From NCBI GenBank assembly GCA_008694505.1, contig VZDJ01007749.1:8516601-8580600 (forward strand): a stretch of 64,000 nt of DNA, written 5' to 3'. Positions 49,406-60,993 of this stretch are shown piece by piece (the stretch's first letter is position 1; each line of letters begins with the position of its first letter). Position numbers and translations under genes: made by a program. Under the pieces are notes generated by a model. It was not told where the DNA came from, ran no database searches, and was given only the letters and a program-made list of their open reading frames with translations. Origin of the DNA: Cyanoderma ruficeps (Eukaryota; Chordata; Aves; Passeriformes; Timaliidae).

Positions 49406-52400
49406 GTAAGCTGAGACTGAGAGAGCAGTTTGCTTCTCCTTACCTAAATCTGACTCAGAAAGTTCTGAGTGATGGAGGACCTTTTGGAATTCCTCTTAAG
49501 GGCTCCAAGAAGAGCCGGGATTATTCAGGGCAAGTGTGTTTTCTGTGCTGGACGGCTCTGGGTCTCAGCGCTGTCTGAAAAACCAGAAGGAGCGAGCACA
49601 GGATATTTGCAAAGTCATAAGTGGTTTGGGGTGTAGCATCAGCAACTTTTTGGTGATGAGTTCAGGCAACTAGTTCCACCAATAAAATGATGGGTAAAAG
49701 AAGAGATCTCTGTAAACACGAGTAATTGACACATCCAATATTCTCAATACTCTGGGTTATTCCACATGAAGAGAAAGTGACCATTTGGGAGGATGATGAC
49801 ATGAAATAATCTTCAAAAATTAAGTGATGAATAGATTTTAAATGAGACAGTGCATGAGAAAAATGGAAGTTAAAGTGCTAGAAGTGTGAGGGCATAGCCC
49901 AAATAGGAAATGCAAGGTAGTGGTGGGTATAGCGGACTGGATTTCACCAGAGAAGCCAAAAAAAGGAATCTCCTCTGAGATTTGTCTGGAATGATGGGAT
50001 GAGAATCTTGACTCGGATGTTGAATACTGAGCATATGTGTGTAGATATACATTAAAAAAATATGGATTTGAGTGCATCAAGGTTTATAAAGGCAAATGTA
50101 TCTTTATATATACACAATAAAAAATGTCAAAGCTTTCGTTCTAGTGCTTTAACGTATCGTGAAACATTGTGCAAGGAATTATAGCTCTGTACTCCATATG
50201 TTCTGGTTAGCAGTCTCTTCTAGGTGCACTGATGGGTTCAATAATTATCATGTAATGCTGTTTCAGTTGCGTATGTTATTACAGCACAGTAGCTTGACTT
50301 TTTCTTCAGGCTTAATTAGGGCACACAACAACTGAATGAAATGATGATTGCTCTACAGTAAAATTTGAAGTTTCAGAAAAGCAGTGCCTGTTATTCTGAG
50401 GTTAACAACATGACCATTTTACCATAGATTATTGAAGTAATTCGGCACGACCTACATCTGCAGATTTCATTTCTTTCATGGTGTGCCATGCTGCCCTCAA
50501 CAAGAACAACCACTGAAGCAGCTGCTCTGTACAGCATGATGGAACAAGAAGTCTGCAGCAAGCAGAGTAGCAGCAGCAGCTGCCAGTGGGGGTGATTTAC
50601 ACATGATCGCCACTCAGTGTTCAAAAAGATTTGATGTTTTTCAAGACTCGTCTATGAAATATATTGGACAGAATATGCCAGGATGGTTTCCTATAAAGCT
50701 GTAATGATCTGTCTTTGGGTTGACACTGATGAACCACTCATGTGAGAGCTGTTCTTGTTATAAAGTCATCTGATTTTTTTGACAGAGTTGGAGTTTAATT
50801 AGATTTTGCTATTTAATTTCTGAAGTTATAATCCGAACTTCTGCAGTAATTCAGTTTGGCATCACTAAGTGGCACGATGCTTGCTTTTACCAGTTCAGGA
50901 TTATTCCCTAAACTCAAGGGCAAAAGTTGTTGGAAGTTATGCATGTACTCTCTAGCTGCTGTGGAGCACAGAAGTGTCAGATCTCTCATAAGAGCATCTC
51001 AGTTGATTTCTGGTTTTGAAACAACACTAAATCCCTGTATACAGTATCTATTAAATACCTCTTCATTCAGGGTCTCAAGTCTGGGATGATATTTTCCAAC
51101 ATGTCCTTATCAGACTACAGATGATCTTGATTTTAAGAAGTGTCAAGTTACACCCAAAGCTGTTGGTCAGCACGGTAATTACAAGAGTGGTGAACACACA
51201 CCAAGGTTTCCTGCAGAACAATTAAACACTGAAACATTTTCACAAATGTGTGTTTAAAATGAGTGTGTTTAAAATCTGCCTGAGTATCCACGTCCACGTA
51301 CTTTTGTCTGGAATTTAGCAGTAAGCACCTTTCCAGAATGGTGGAATGGGAGGCAGGGACAAGATGAAACAGGGCAGCTCGGCACTTAAAAGAATCAAGT
51401 TATGTATTTAAGTGAATATATATGTATATGACCCTAATTTGCTAGGGTATCAAACTGAAACAATTATTGAAAGAATAAATTAAACAGTCCTGTGGAATGT
51501 AATAAAGAGTAATAATCCTAAAAATTTTGAACAAATGCATCTAATTTTATTTCCTTTAGAGTGTAGTTTCCTTTGTAATCCCTGGAATGATTAGGAAATG
51601 CAAGCTCCAATATTATCCCCTTTAGTTTGTGTAGGCACTAAGTGATCTAATTTTTGTTAAATTCCATAAAGGTTTTGTATAAAAGGTGATGGAGAGTGTG
51701 TGATGCAGCCTGGGTGGAAAGCATGTTTTCCAAATCAGGCAGTCTCATGGCTGACCTGATGAAAGATGGGCTTTGGCTGACCTGGTGTTTGGAACAGAGA
51801 CAGGAATACTGCTTCAGATACCAATTAAAACCAGGACGAAATAGTTTAGTCTTTCAAGCTCACATCATGAATTTCTACTGAAACACAAAGGTGCCTTGCT
51901 AAGGTCTACAGATGGCTGGAACAGTTAACTCATTCTGTGCCTGTTACCTCCTGTAATTTACACTGTGGTTATTTGCAAACACATTAAGTGCAAAGGGACA
52001 CTTAAGCTACTACTAATAGTAAAATAATAATGGCGGTGCTCTTTGTTTCAGTACATTTGCAAGAAAGAGACATAATCATTTCATGTTCTGGAGCAACCTG
52101 TGCTTATCATGCAAGTCTGCATAAGACACTTCTATGGGCTATTTGGATTTGATCTTGATTATCATTTCCACAGAGTTTAAAATCTGTAAATCATTAAATA
52201 AACTAGATTTTTTTTCAAGTGGAAATGCTTAGTTTTCCATTTTCAAAGTAGTCTCCCTTTTTTTTTTAATTAAGTAATTGACTGTTTTAAATCACAAAGC
52301 ATTAAAAAGAATGTTTATCTCAGGAAGTTTACAGCTGTAAAAACAAAATAATGTGTGGCTTTAAAAAAAAACTGGTTGGGTTCTTTTTTTTTTTTTTTNN

Positions 52401-52473
52401 NNNTTTTTTTTTTTTTTTTGTGTAATAACATTAGTTGAGATAATCCTGGTGTTCTGCTTGTCTTTTGTGTTAG
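49406..52473 (+). other. USH2A: USH2A intron 42 (3,068 bp)
   Basis: It starts GTAAGC and ends GTCTTTTGTGTTAG. No exon or transposon recognised. The word GTGTGTTTAAAAT occurs twice in close succession (51248 and 51263). A poly-T run with a 5-nt N gap (52384-52419) lies about 55-90 nt upstream of the next acceptor. Confidence 0.9.
52384..52419. other. Poly-T run with 5-N assembly gap (52399-52403)
   Basis: T runs flank five undetermined bases. The true length is unknown. It lies 54 nt upstream of the acceptor of exon 43 but is separate from the polypyrimidine tract actually next to the AG (TTCTGCTTGTCTTTTGTGTTAG). Confidence 0.95.
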
Positions 52474-52596
52474 ATATGAGCTCCTGAGACGTAAAATCCA
52501 GCAACCACTTGCATCAAATCCCCCTGAAGATTTAAATCTGTGGCACAATATTTACTCAGGAACTCAGTGGTTTTATGAAGATAAGGGTCTTAGCAG
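52474..52596 (+). CDS. USH2A: USH2A exon equivalent to human exon 43; middle of an FN3 domain
   Basis: Length 123 nt, entry and exit phase 2, so it is a symmetric exon whose loss removes 41 residues in frame. In humans that loss is described for c.8559-2A>G as p.Tyr2854_Arg2894del (recalled). The acceptor is TTTTGTGTTAG and the donor GCAG|GTGAGA. The translation YELLRRKIQQPLASNPPEDL, then NLWHNIYSGTQWFYEDKGLS, with arginines from split codons at each end, is nearly identical to human usherin as remembered. It supplies strands C to E of the domain that begins in exon 42 and ends in exon 44. Confidence 0.96.
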
Positions 52597-55163
52597 GTGA
52601 GATTACAAAAACTATAAAAACAAATGCTGGCATTTTGTATAGTGTATGTTTAATAGTTCAAAGTATTTCTTGTGTCTTTATGTAGTGAACATATTAATTA
52701 TGTAATGAAATATTTTTTGTCATCATCTTTGGTGTTAATCATTCTAATATGCAGGGATTTATTATTAGTGTGTCATTCTTGACTCATACATTGTTTTGCT
52801 TTGAAAAACAAATGAAAATAAAAATCTCATGAAATTTTAACATCTATATGCTCGTGCAATCAAACCATTTAGATTTATGTGTACAGATGCTGTAGATTTG
52901 CGTGTTGTCAAAGTTATAGCACAGGCAGAATGCATGTTTGAGTGAAACATCTGAAAATTGTTTTCAGCAATGTTTTTTTACCTGACTTTGTTGTGTTAGC
53001 TTCATCACCATTAAGTGCTGGGTGTTTCGAGTGGGGAAATGTGTGAGGACATTTGGAGTGTGTGCTCTGTTCTCTCAATATGTAACAGACCTGTTGTGTG
53101 GGGGAGACCAAGACATTTACTCTTGATTCAACCTTAATTTCTACATCTTGAAATCAAGGCTCCTTAAGACAAAACACACAAATTAAGAAATTGTAATGGA
53201 AGATTCAACATGAATTGTGCATTGGGTTTTTGTAGGTAAAGTCTCAGGAAAACCCTCATGGATGGTTTTAGGGTGCCTGTGTTCTGTGTGCTGGCATGCT
53301 TTATGAGAACTCCATGTCAATCACTGACCCTCAAATATCCGTACTGTCCGTCTACTTCTGTAAAAATTGTGTGAGCATCCCTCCTGAGAACAATGGGAAT
53401 GAGGAGAACGTGACCTCTCCTCCTGTCAGAGACACACCTAAGCAAGCTGAGGGCTGCTGCCTCTGGCTTGCTTCTGCCTACTCGTTGAAAGTCACTGCTC
53501 ATTTCCATCTGTTGCAATAACTGCTCACAGAGCTCTTCTTGTACCAGTCCTGCCCAAGTGTCCATTTCTTTCTCTCAGCCATGCTTGAAAGTCTGCAAAG
53601 AGTTGCCTTTGGTTTTAGCTTTGCATATTTTAGTGGTGCAGCATATTTTAGTGTGTGCAGCAGTTATGTCAGCAATTCAGAAATGGCAATACATTCAGAC
53701 AGAGCCTCAGTGACTGATCATTAGGCACCATGATATTTTGGATTGAATGAGCCATAGCCAAAAAAGTATGCCTAACCCTTGGATATACCTGAACACTTCT
53801 CCTGGAGAAGGTTCTGCAACCTGCAGCTATGTTTTTGCAGTTAACAATGCAGGATGAGTTTGTGGCTGGAGAGGAGATGCTGCAGAGAGGCTCAAGCACT
53901 CAAGCCTTTTTTTTTTCTGAAAGAAAGTTCATATATCAGCATTTATTTTCATTTGTCATTCTTTAAGCATGTTGCAGAATTACTGATCTTGTCAGATGGT
54001 TTCTTTGTTTCTAATAGGCTACGACAAACTCATTTAATTTTCATTATTGAAAATATGGATCAAAAAAAAAATCACAAATTCTCATGAGTAAATTGCAGGA
54101 TTTGAGTCCTTTCTCTTTTTTACTGTATGTATGCTACAGTGTCCAAAAAAACCCCTAAATGTTACAAGTGACAGAAGATGCAGAGAGAAAAATCAGATGT
54201 GTTTTGTATATTTTCCCTGTTCGCCAATGCTTATAGTTAGAGTTGGGACTAGTGAGTTCCCATTAATTTGCTTTTTTCGCAGCGGGACTGCTAAAGCTTT
54301 TAAAAATCAGGGTGTTATAGCAAAGCGTCTAAAAGAAATATAAAAAATAAAGTAAATATACACTGAGAGTGAGTATTTTTTGCACTAAAATCTCTAAATG
54401 TTAGGCATTTATTGTATGCTCCTTCATTGCATCTGTAGACGTTTATCCCACTGCAGCTTCAGTGAAAATTTGAACAAGATGATCCTGAGTTCCGTCTTTG
54501 TGCAGTTTTGTGTGAGGCTTTTTATGAGGAAATTAAATTTCAGATTATGAAATCCCACTTAAAGTACATTAATACGCCTTTTGCCATGGGGAAGAAATGA
54601 TGATATGACAGTCACTTGGTTTACTAAATACACATGTAGTTTTTAATAAATCTGTGTAATTGGAATATGCACAGTTCTGAGGAAAATTACTTTATTAAAT
54701 GAGTTTGAACTCCTAGGTGCCTTTTTTGGGATGTTTTTGTAGTAGAAGAGTCCTGACTGTGTGGTGAATCCCTTTTACAAATGAGAGTCTGCAAGTTAAA
54801 ATCAATGGGTTTCCCAAAAGAGGAAAAAAGCCTCATTTGATTAAATTCTGATCCAAATTTTGGCAGTTTGCCACCACTGTAATTACATATTGAATTGAGC
54901 TATAATCTCTCAACACCTCAGAAGCTACAACTATGAAGAAGTGAAATAATGTGTTTTATTTTTGTTACCATGTTAATCATACTGAATAATTTCCACAAAA
55001 TAGATGCCTCTTATGAAGTCTTCATTGGTGCATCCCATAGAGATGAATTTCTGTGCAAGGGGAGAAGAAACAACAAAACTTTGGCGCAGGCAGAAGGTTT
55101 ACAAGCAAATATTCTCTATGTCTGCATTTTTCATTCTATTTAAATATTTTTAAAATGTCTTAG
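52597..55163 (+). other. USH2A: USH2A intron 43 (2,567 bp)
   Basis: It starts GTGAGA and ends TTTTAAAATGTCTTAG. The acceptor side is A-rich and has only a short pyrimidine stretch. No transposon, exon or RNA gene was recognised. The interval is generic AT-rich sequence with open frames of fewer than 83 codons. Confidence 0.9.
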
Positions 55164-55327
55164 GTACACAACATACGAGTACAAGCTCATAGTGCACAAC
55201 GAGGTGGGATATACATCAAGTGAAGAAGTGATGGCCACTACATTAGCAGGATTACCAGAGAAAGGAAGTGTCCTCGTTGCACGTGCTCTTAATCACACTG
55301 CCATAGAAGTGGAATGGTCAAAACCAA
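55164..55327 (+). CDS. USH2A: USH2A exon equivalent to human exon 44; end of one FN3 domain and start of the next
   Basis: Length 164 nt, entry phase 2, exit phase 1. The acceptor AAAATGTCTTAG is weak in pyrimidines and the donor is CCAA|GTAAGT. The translation YTTYEYKLIVHNEVGYTSSE continues EVMATTLAGLPEKGS. Its YEYKLIVHNEVG is the tyrosine corner and strand F that close the domain. Then VLVARALNHTAIEVEWSKP gives strands A and B of the next FN3 domain, with the conserved Trp and an NHT sequon. The final A joins CA to give T. Human usherin reads LNHTAIDVRWAKPT at this point (recalled), about residues 2894-2949. Confidence 0.96.
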
Positions 55328-57308
55328 GTAAGTGTGCTTAGTATTTATTCCAGTAACTAGATGTTAATCTGCCATCACTTACCATGGCCTGCCTTGCTCT
55401 CAGAGGAAACACAGTCCTTGCCTTGATTTATAATATACCTAGATGTCCTTGAAAGGTGAGGAAAGAAATAGGGGGAAAAAATGGGCACATTTTGCTCTTT
55501 CTCAGTCAAGTCTGTATTTATAATATGCTCTTTCTGCAGGATGAGAATAGTGAAAATGAAGAAATAGTTAATGGAAACTTGTCAGAGGTGTATAAAGCAG
55601 TACTACACAAAATCCTGTTGTCTTTGTGGCCAATTTCATACCTTTGTATAAAAATTTACATCTACATTCCTTCATGATGAGAAGATTCCCTTTCTCTTTC
55701 ATTATGCTCTGCTCCTTAAAATGAATTTAGCCAATTTCTCTAGTTGGTTTGTTAATACAGCAGTGGGGAATTTCTTCATGACTTAAATGCAAATGATATT
55801 TTAAGGACTAGGTGCTGAATCGCAGCAAATGTAGTCTTTTTATTTTATAATTGCATGCCTGAAGTAAGCATGCTTATAAAAACTGACAAATGTAATAGAT
55901 CTGAAGCAGCTCACTGAAGTTTCATTACCTTAGTAATCTAAACCCCTGACCTTCTAGATGTAGGTAATGCAATCTGGTTTTATTTTCATTCATATCTTAG
56001 AAATTTCCTTTATATATGTTTGTGAATATAGAAGTTAAACACCAAGACAAGACTATTCATTATTTGGAAACCTTGTCATATTTTATTACTTCTTATGTTG
56101 CAAATAACCCTATTAACGATTTTGTATATCAGTGCTTCATTCTTTTTCATAATATTAGTTTTCAAATTAGTTTTTTGTTTTCTTTGGCAACTTGGGAGCC
56201 CTCAATATAAGTTGCCTTGCTTTCTTTCCCTTCTGAAAGTTTCTGACTTCTAAGGATTTAGAATGCTTTGTATCAGTACCACTTAAAGATAGCATATCGT
56301 TCTTGATTAAGAGTTTTGATGACAAACCCATATATTAGTAAAGTCTGAAAAGATGCTTTTGGCTTTTATCAGTGCTGTGTCCCAGTGAGCTGAGTCCTGT
56401 CCAGTAGTACTGTGTGTCATTTCAAGAGTTTTGTCTTAGTGCTTAGAGTTTTCGTCGTAATTATACTCTTCATCTCCTTGTCTAGTTGAAAAGCAGTTGC
56501 ATTTAGTCAGACCTGAACTTAAACTGTTTGACAAAGGACAGATAAGATAGCAGATGACATCTGAGTCACTAAAATGGAGAAGACTTGCCTGGAATCTGTG
56601 CTTATCCATCAGCTCAGACCAGTGAATATCCTTCACTGTGTAGCCAGAAAATTGTACTATTTTTTCTGTCTTTCTCTGGGGAAGTTAGTGCTGAGTAAAA
56701 TACATTTTAGAAAGAAATGTGAGGATTTGAGGGTTTTGCCCTGTATGTATAATGCTTCTGAGCGTATTACAGCTTTACATGTAGATGATGTGCTCATGCT
56801 TGTTCTGAAACAGTAATACAGCTTCTCTCTGTACTGTGAGTGGCCAAAATACCATCTGGGTAAAGCTGAATGTCACTAGAATTTATGGCACAGGTCCTTT
56901 ATTCATGGCTAGAGGACTGGAGTGGGCTCTGGGAAGTGTTGTTTGAAGGGAAAGAGCAAAAAGGCCTGCACACCACTGCTTGCCACCATTAATAGGTAAA
57001 ACCACGGTGGGTTTTACCTATTAATTTGTTTATTCTGTTGTCCTCATCAGGATGTCTATAGAAAGAAAGCTTTCTCCAGTGTTGGATAGGATGGTGGACC
57101 AGTAAATATATTGAGAAATTAGGGAGAGAAATCTGCATCACTCCTTAAAAAGGTGAAATTGGAGGCGCTTGATGGACTCTTTCCTTTTTTTTTTTTAATG
57201 AGAGTCTGAATAAAATTTGGTTTAGTCTTCACAATAAATGTTGATAAGAAACTTCCTGACTGAAAAATTCCCGATCGATGTCCCAATGTTTTTTCTTTCT
57301 TTTCCTAG
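55328..57308 (+). other. USH2A: USH2A intron 44 (1,981 bp)
   Basis: It starts GTAAGT and ends TTCTTTCTTTTCCTAG. It contains an inverted repeat with 16-bp arms (56988-57025). A T run near 57185-57196 is not at the acceptor. No exon or transposon recognised. Confidence 0.9.
56988..57025. repeat. Inverted repeat, 16-bp perfect arms
   Basis: ATTAATAGGTAAAACC (56988-57003) and GGTTTTACCTATTAAT (57010-57025) are exact reverse complements. The 6-nt spacer ACGGTG can extend the stem with one bulged G. A stable stem-loop in RNA or a small cruciform in DNA is possible. It lies about 285 nt upstream of the exon 45 acceptor. Confidence 0.9.
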
Positions 57309-57518
57309 CACTACAGGATTTGCAAGGAGATGTTGTTTACTACACTCTCTTCTTGAATTCTACTGATGAGAGAAGATCGCTGAGGATCCAGGCTGATGTA
57401 AACTCTGTAGTCATAGATGACTTGCAGCCCAACACAGAGTATCAGATATTTTCTCAAGTTTTTAACGGAGTCCACAGCATCAACAGTGAAGTTGTGCATG
57501 TGACTACCTCAGATGGAG
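57309..57518 (+). CDS. USH2A: USH2A exon equivalent to human exon 45; most of an FN3 domain
   Basis: Length 210 nt, entry and exit phase 1 (symmetric). The acceptor CTTTCTTTTCCTAG is strong. The donor GGAG|GTTGGT is poor at +3 and +4, but it is the one that gives the human exon length and the expected junction SDGEPEG. The translation LQDLQGDVVYYTLFLNSTDE leads through RRSLRIQADVNSVVIDDLQP to NTEYQIFSQVFNGVHSINSE and VVHVTTSDG, i.e. strands C to G with the DLQPNTEY corner. An NST sequon is present. At the position of human Trp2994 (NTEYWIF) the residue here is Gln, by counting from the exon start. Human equivalents are about residues 2949-3019. Confidence 0.96.
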
Positions 57519-58875
57519 GTTGGTTAGCAGTGAATGCAGCTTGGCTTAAAATCTGAGAATGAAATTGATTGATTTTTGTTAGGGTTGAGATCAGTCATCC
57601 TTCCATTATAAAATTTCCGGTATAAAAGGAAAAAGGTCTAAAACGTTAAAGTGCTTAAGTGCTGGTTGTCATCATGTGGTAGATCAATAAACGGTCCCAC
57701 TGAGACAGAAGGAAAAGCTCTAATAGCAGATATTAACCCAGTTTGTTCTCATCTTCTCCTGCATATTCCTGTCTGTGTGCACTAAGTTTGGAACGGAGTT
57801 CATATCAATAAATGGTAGAATTTAGAAACAATTAATGGGTTTTTTAAAAGATTTGCTCTGTGAAGCAACGTGCTTCTGACATGACAGTTGTACACAGGGC
57901 CTTTCCTGAGTCATTAGAAACTCTGGGTGCAAGTTCAGCCTCTAAGAAAATTCTTTATGAGTCATTTCTATGCCAGTGGGCAAGTGCAGAGCTGGGGGTG
58001 GAGGTTGAGGATAAAATAATAATTAAAAAAAATTGTGCATCTGAAATGTGTTTAGAATGGTCTTTCTAATCTTTTTGCTTTATAAAGTCTCATTATAAAC
58101 ATTATAATATCATTACCTCAGAAGCAAGTGTTCCAGGTCATTAGCAAAGCACTTTAAGGGAGGATTCCATTTCCTTTCTCATGCCAAAGGTCAGCACCTT
58201 TTGTTTATAAAATAGAATTGATGGTAAGGGTAATTTTTCAACTGGTAAAGATGGGTTCTTATGATAAAAATAGGCTTTTGCATGGTTATTTCTGACATGC
58301 TTAGATAATTGTGTAATTTAACGCTACCAAAGGTGTTGGTTTTTTTCATTTTTTTTTTAAATAAATGTTAGACTTCATCATTACCTATAGTAATCAACAT
58401 TTGAAACCATTTACATAATGGCAATATTGCATATTGCTTCATCTATAAGGCTGATAATGTCACGTTCCATCAGACATAAGGTATTTTGGTCTCAGGTTTT
58501 GCTTTAAAAGCAAAATGCTCCATTCTTTTTGTTTTCTTTTTTTGAAGAATTAGGATTGGGGGGACATAAAAATAATATTTGCATGTTGGCAGTGCAGATG
58601 GGTGAGTAATTTATCATCATATCTCACTGGCCACATACTACTGATGATTGACACTGTGCTGCTGGTATAAAGCATTTTACCATCGGCTCTCATGATTTCT
58701 AACTGAGAGTATAATAAGCCAATTTACAGAAGACTACAGACTGTGATAACTTCATCAGAGGAAAGCAGATAAGCAGTGAACCCTTTGCTAAACCTAAATA
58801 CTAATCTGCATTTGGTTAAACAAGTGCTTTTGCAGAGACAGCTGGAGTTTATTCAGTTTCTTCCTTTATTTCTAG
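57519..58875 (+). other. USH2A: USH2A intron 45 (1,357 bp)
   Basis: It starts GTTGGT and ends CTTCCTTTATTTCTAG. No transposon, exon or structured element was recognised; AT-rich single-copy-looking sequence. Confidence 0.9.
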
Positions 58876-59078
58876 AGCCTGAGGGCATGTTCCCTCCAGA
58901 GGTTGTCATCATCAACAGTACAGCTGTACGTGTCATCTGGACATCGCCTTCAAACCCGAATGGTGTTGTCACTGGGTACTCTGTCTATGTAAATAACCAG
59001 CAGTACAAGACTGGAATGAGCGAGCCGGGATCCTTTCTTTTGGCAGATTTGTCTCCCTTCACCGTGTATGATATACAG
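58876..59078 (+). CDS. USH2A: USH2A exon equivalent to human exon 46; N-terminal two-thirds of an FN3 domain
   Basis: Length 203 nt, entry phase 1, exit phase 0. The acceptor is TTTATTTCTAG and the donor ACAG|GTTAGA. The translation opens PEGMFPPEVVIINSTAVRVI and continues WTSPSNPNGVVTGYSVYVNN, QQYKTGMSEPGSFLLADLSP and FTVYDIQ. It has the FN3 core Trp, the PNG turn and the DLSPFTVYDIQV corner, and an NST sequon. The first part looks almost identical to human usherin (EPQGMLPPEVVIINSTAVRV, recalled). The frame closes exactly at CAG, so the next exon starts on a codon boundary. Confidence 0.97.
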
Positions 59079-60880
59079 GTTAGAATATATTTTCTGGGGT
59101 GTGTGGCATACTTTACTTTTACTTATTTGCTTCTACTTGGATTTCCAAGAAGGATATGGTTTCGTGAATTTCTTTACACACACGGGCACGTGTTTGCACT
59201 GATGCTCAAATGCATATCCATGCAAGAGATATATTTATTTTTAGCATATTTTGGTTTGTGTACACTTTTTGTCACAAATTTCCATCATCTCTTTTTTCAA
59301 AGTGTCAAAACTCCGTTTACTTTCCCCTAAATGCTCTGTGCTTCAGCATTAGCAAAGCCCCAACATATATTAAGAAGCAAAGATTCTACTCCTACTCATT
59401 AAAAGAAAATTGCAATTGTTTAAGAAACATCAGGCATGCATGATATATCTGCACAGTGAAATAATGATGTTGCATTTGACACCCCATTATCGTTTTTTTT
59501 TCCTTATCCTTTTGAGGACGCAGCAGGGCTGATCTCTGAAATCATCACAGTACTTTCTATGGTCTTAATACATGCAACTTTTTTTTTTTTTGCTTTTCCC
59601 TTTCTCTCTCTTTGCCTCTCTAGTCACATATCTAGTGAAAGGCAAAATACTGTGGGTAGAAACATAAAAATAAAAATAATAATAATAATAAAGAAATCTT
59701 TCTATCCTGACTTTGTATTAATCTCTTCAAGAAATGGATTTTGACACTTAATTGTAGCTCTTCCTGTCTATTTCATGAAGGTTTGGTTTACATTTTTATG
59801 TATGAGGGAAACTTAGTAGTACCATGTACACTTCACTGTGAAAATTTGCAGCCGGTTACTCCATGCCATAAATAAACATCACAGACAGGCACACTGTAAC
59901 AGATTTCCATGTTCCAGCCCCTCTGAAGCAGCAAACCTCCACCCATGAATACACATATGACTTTCCGAATGCCACTTGGAAACACATTTGTCTTTTCTCA
60001 ATAACAATGCAAATTCAGTGTACTGCCTCACTTATAGACTCTCTATATTAATTTACCATGGCCACCTTCTGTTGCTTGAGATGTTAATTATTCTTCTCTT
60101 CTGCTGTGCTAGTATTTATATTTGCATCAATGTGATAGGTAAAACTAAAGTGAGATGCCTTTATTTTATTTTTTTTATTCTTTTTCTTCGTTTCCTGGAA
60201 ACAATATTATCTTGGATGCATGTGCATCTCACTAGTAATCTTACTGCATTATTTTTCATGATTTTTTTTTTATTTGGAGTAACTTCCTGTGGACAATACA
60301 GAAACAATGCTATGATCCTTCACTTCCTATTTTGCTTTTCCTAGTCTTAGTTTAATCCCAAGAATTGAAGGAATAAGAATTTATTTCTGTGACATTTTTT
60401 CATTAAAGATGGCATGATTGCTATTTGCATTTCTCACATTTAATTTACAAAATAGACATGAAGGAACAGGAAACAGTAAGAAAAAATAATTTTTATGTGA
60501 GACTATATAGTAGGAATAGAAACCTTACTCAAGGCCTCAAATCAAAGCACATTTTTTTCAATATTCTGTACTGGTGTCTACATATACATTTAGAAAAACA
60601 AGTTCACTGCAATTCTTTTGATGATAATTTAATAGCAAGCAGCAATTAGTGCCAGAGGGCTGCATGTACCCTTCTTTTGAAAATGGTGTGGGAAAGTGTG
60701 ATACAGTGCAGTATATCTCTGGCAGATACACTTATCTCAAAGCTGCAGTATTTTCCTGGCTATATGGAATCTGTTAAATAGAAAAGAATTATATCTTGGG
60801 TGAAGAGAAAGTCTAAACAAGTAGCGGAACTGACAAATTTCTGCAGCTGAGTGTGTGAACCTGGTGTTCCTCTCCATCAG
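59079..60880 (+). other. USH2A: USH2A intron 46 (1,802 bp)
   Basis: It starts GTTAGA and ends GTTCCTCTCCATCAG. It contains an (AAT)n microsatellite (59672-59693) and T-rich stretches near 59490 and 59579-59591. The upstream frame stays open into the intron as far as 59328-59330. No exon or transposon recognised. Confidence 0.9.
59672..59693. repeat. (AAT)n microsatellite
   Basis: TAAAAATAATAATAATAATA: about four to five AAT units in intron 46. Confidence 0.85.
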
Positions 60881-60993
60881 GTTGAAGCCTGCACGGTGTA
60901 CGCCTGCGTGAGGAGCAATGGGACCCAGATCACCACTGTGGAAGATGAGCCAAAGCAGCTGTCAGCACCCATTATTCACATAATTGGCTCAAG
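60881..60993 (+). CDS. USH2A: USH2A exon equivalent to human exon 47; end of one FN3 domain and first strand of the next
   Basis: Length 113 nt, entry phase 0, exit phase 2. The acceptor CTCTCCATCAG is strong. The donor CAAG|GTACTG is weak downstream of +3. It was chosen because it gives the human exon length and the junction IIGSR, where the second base of the Arg codon ends the exon (human Arg3124, recalled). The translation VEACTVYACVRSNGTQITTV continues EDEPKQLSAPIIHIIGS. The ACTVYAC cysteine pair and the NGT sequon are typical of usherin. After it the frame would run on into the intron to a stop near 61060. The next exon (expected to begin like human SLQIDWVSPRKPNG) is not in the window. 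Confidence 0.94.

Noticed and set aside
53317..53565. Overlapping open frames on both strands near 53.3-53.6 kb as a nested gene
   Set aside because: No conserved domain, promoter or splice signals recognised; frames are short.
59976..60344. 122-codon hydrophobic open frame in intron 46
   Set aside because: The leucine, isoleucine and phenylalanine richness follows from T-rich sequence; no family resemblance or splice signals.
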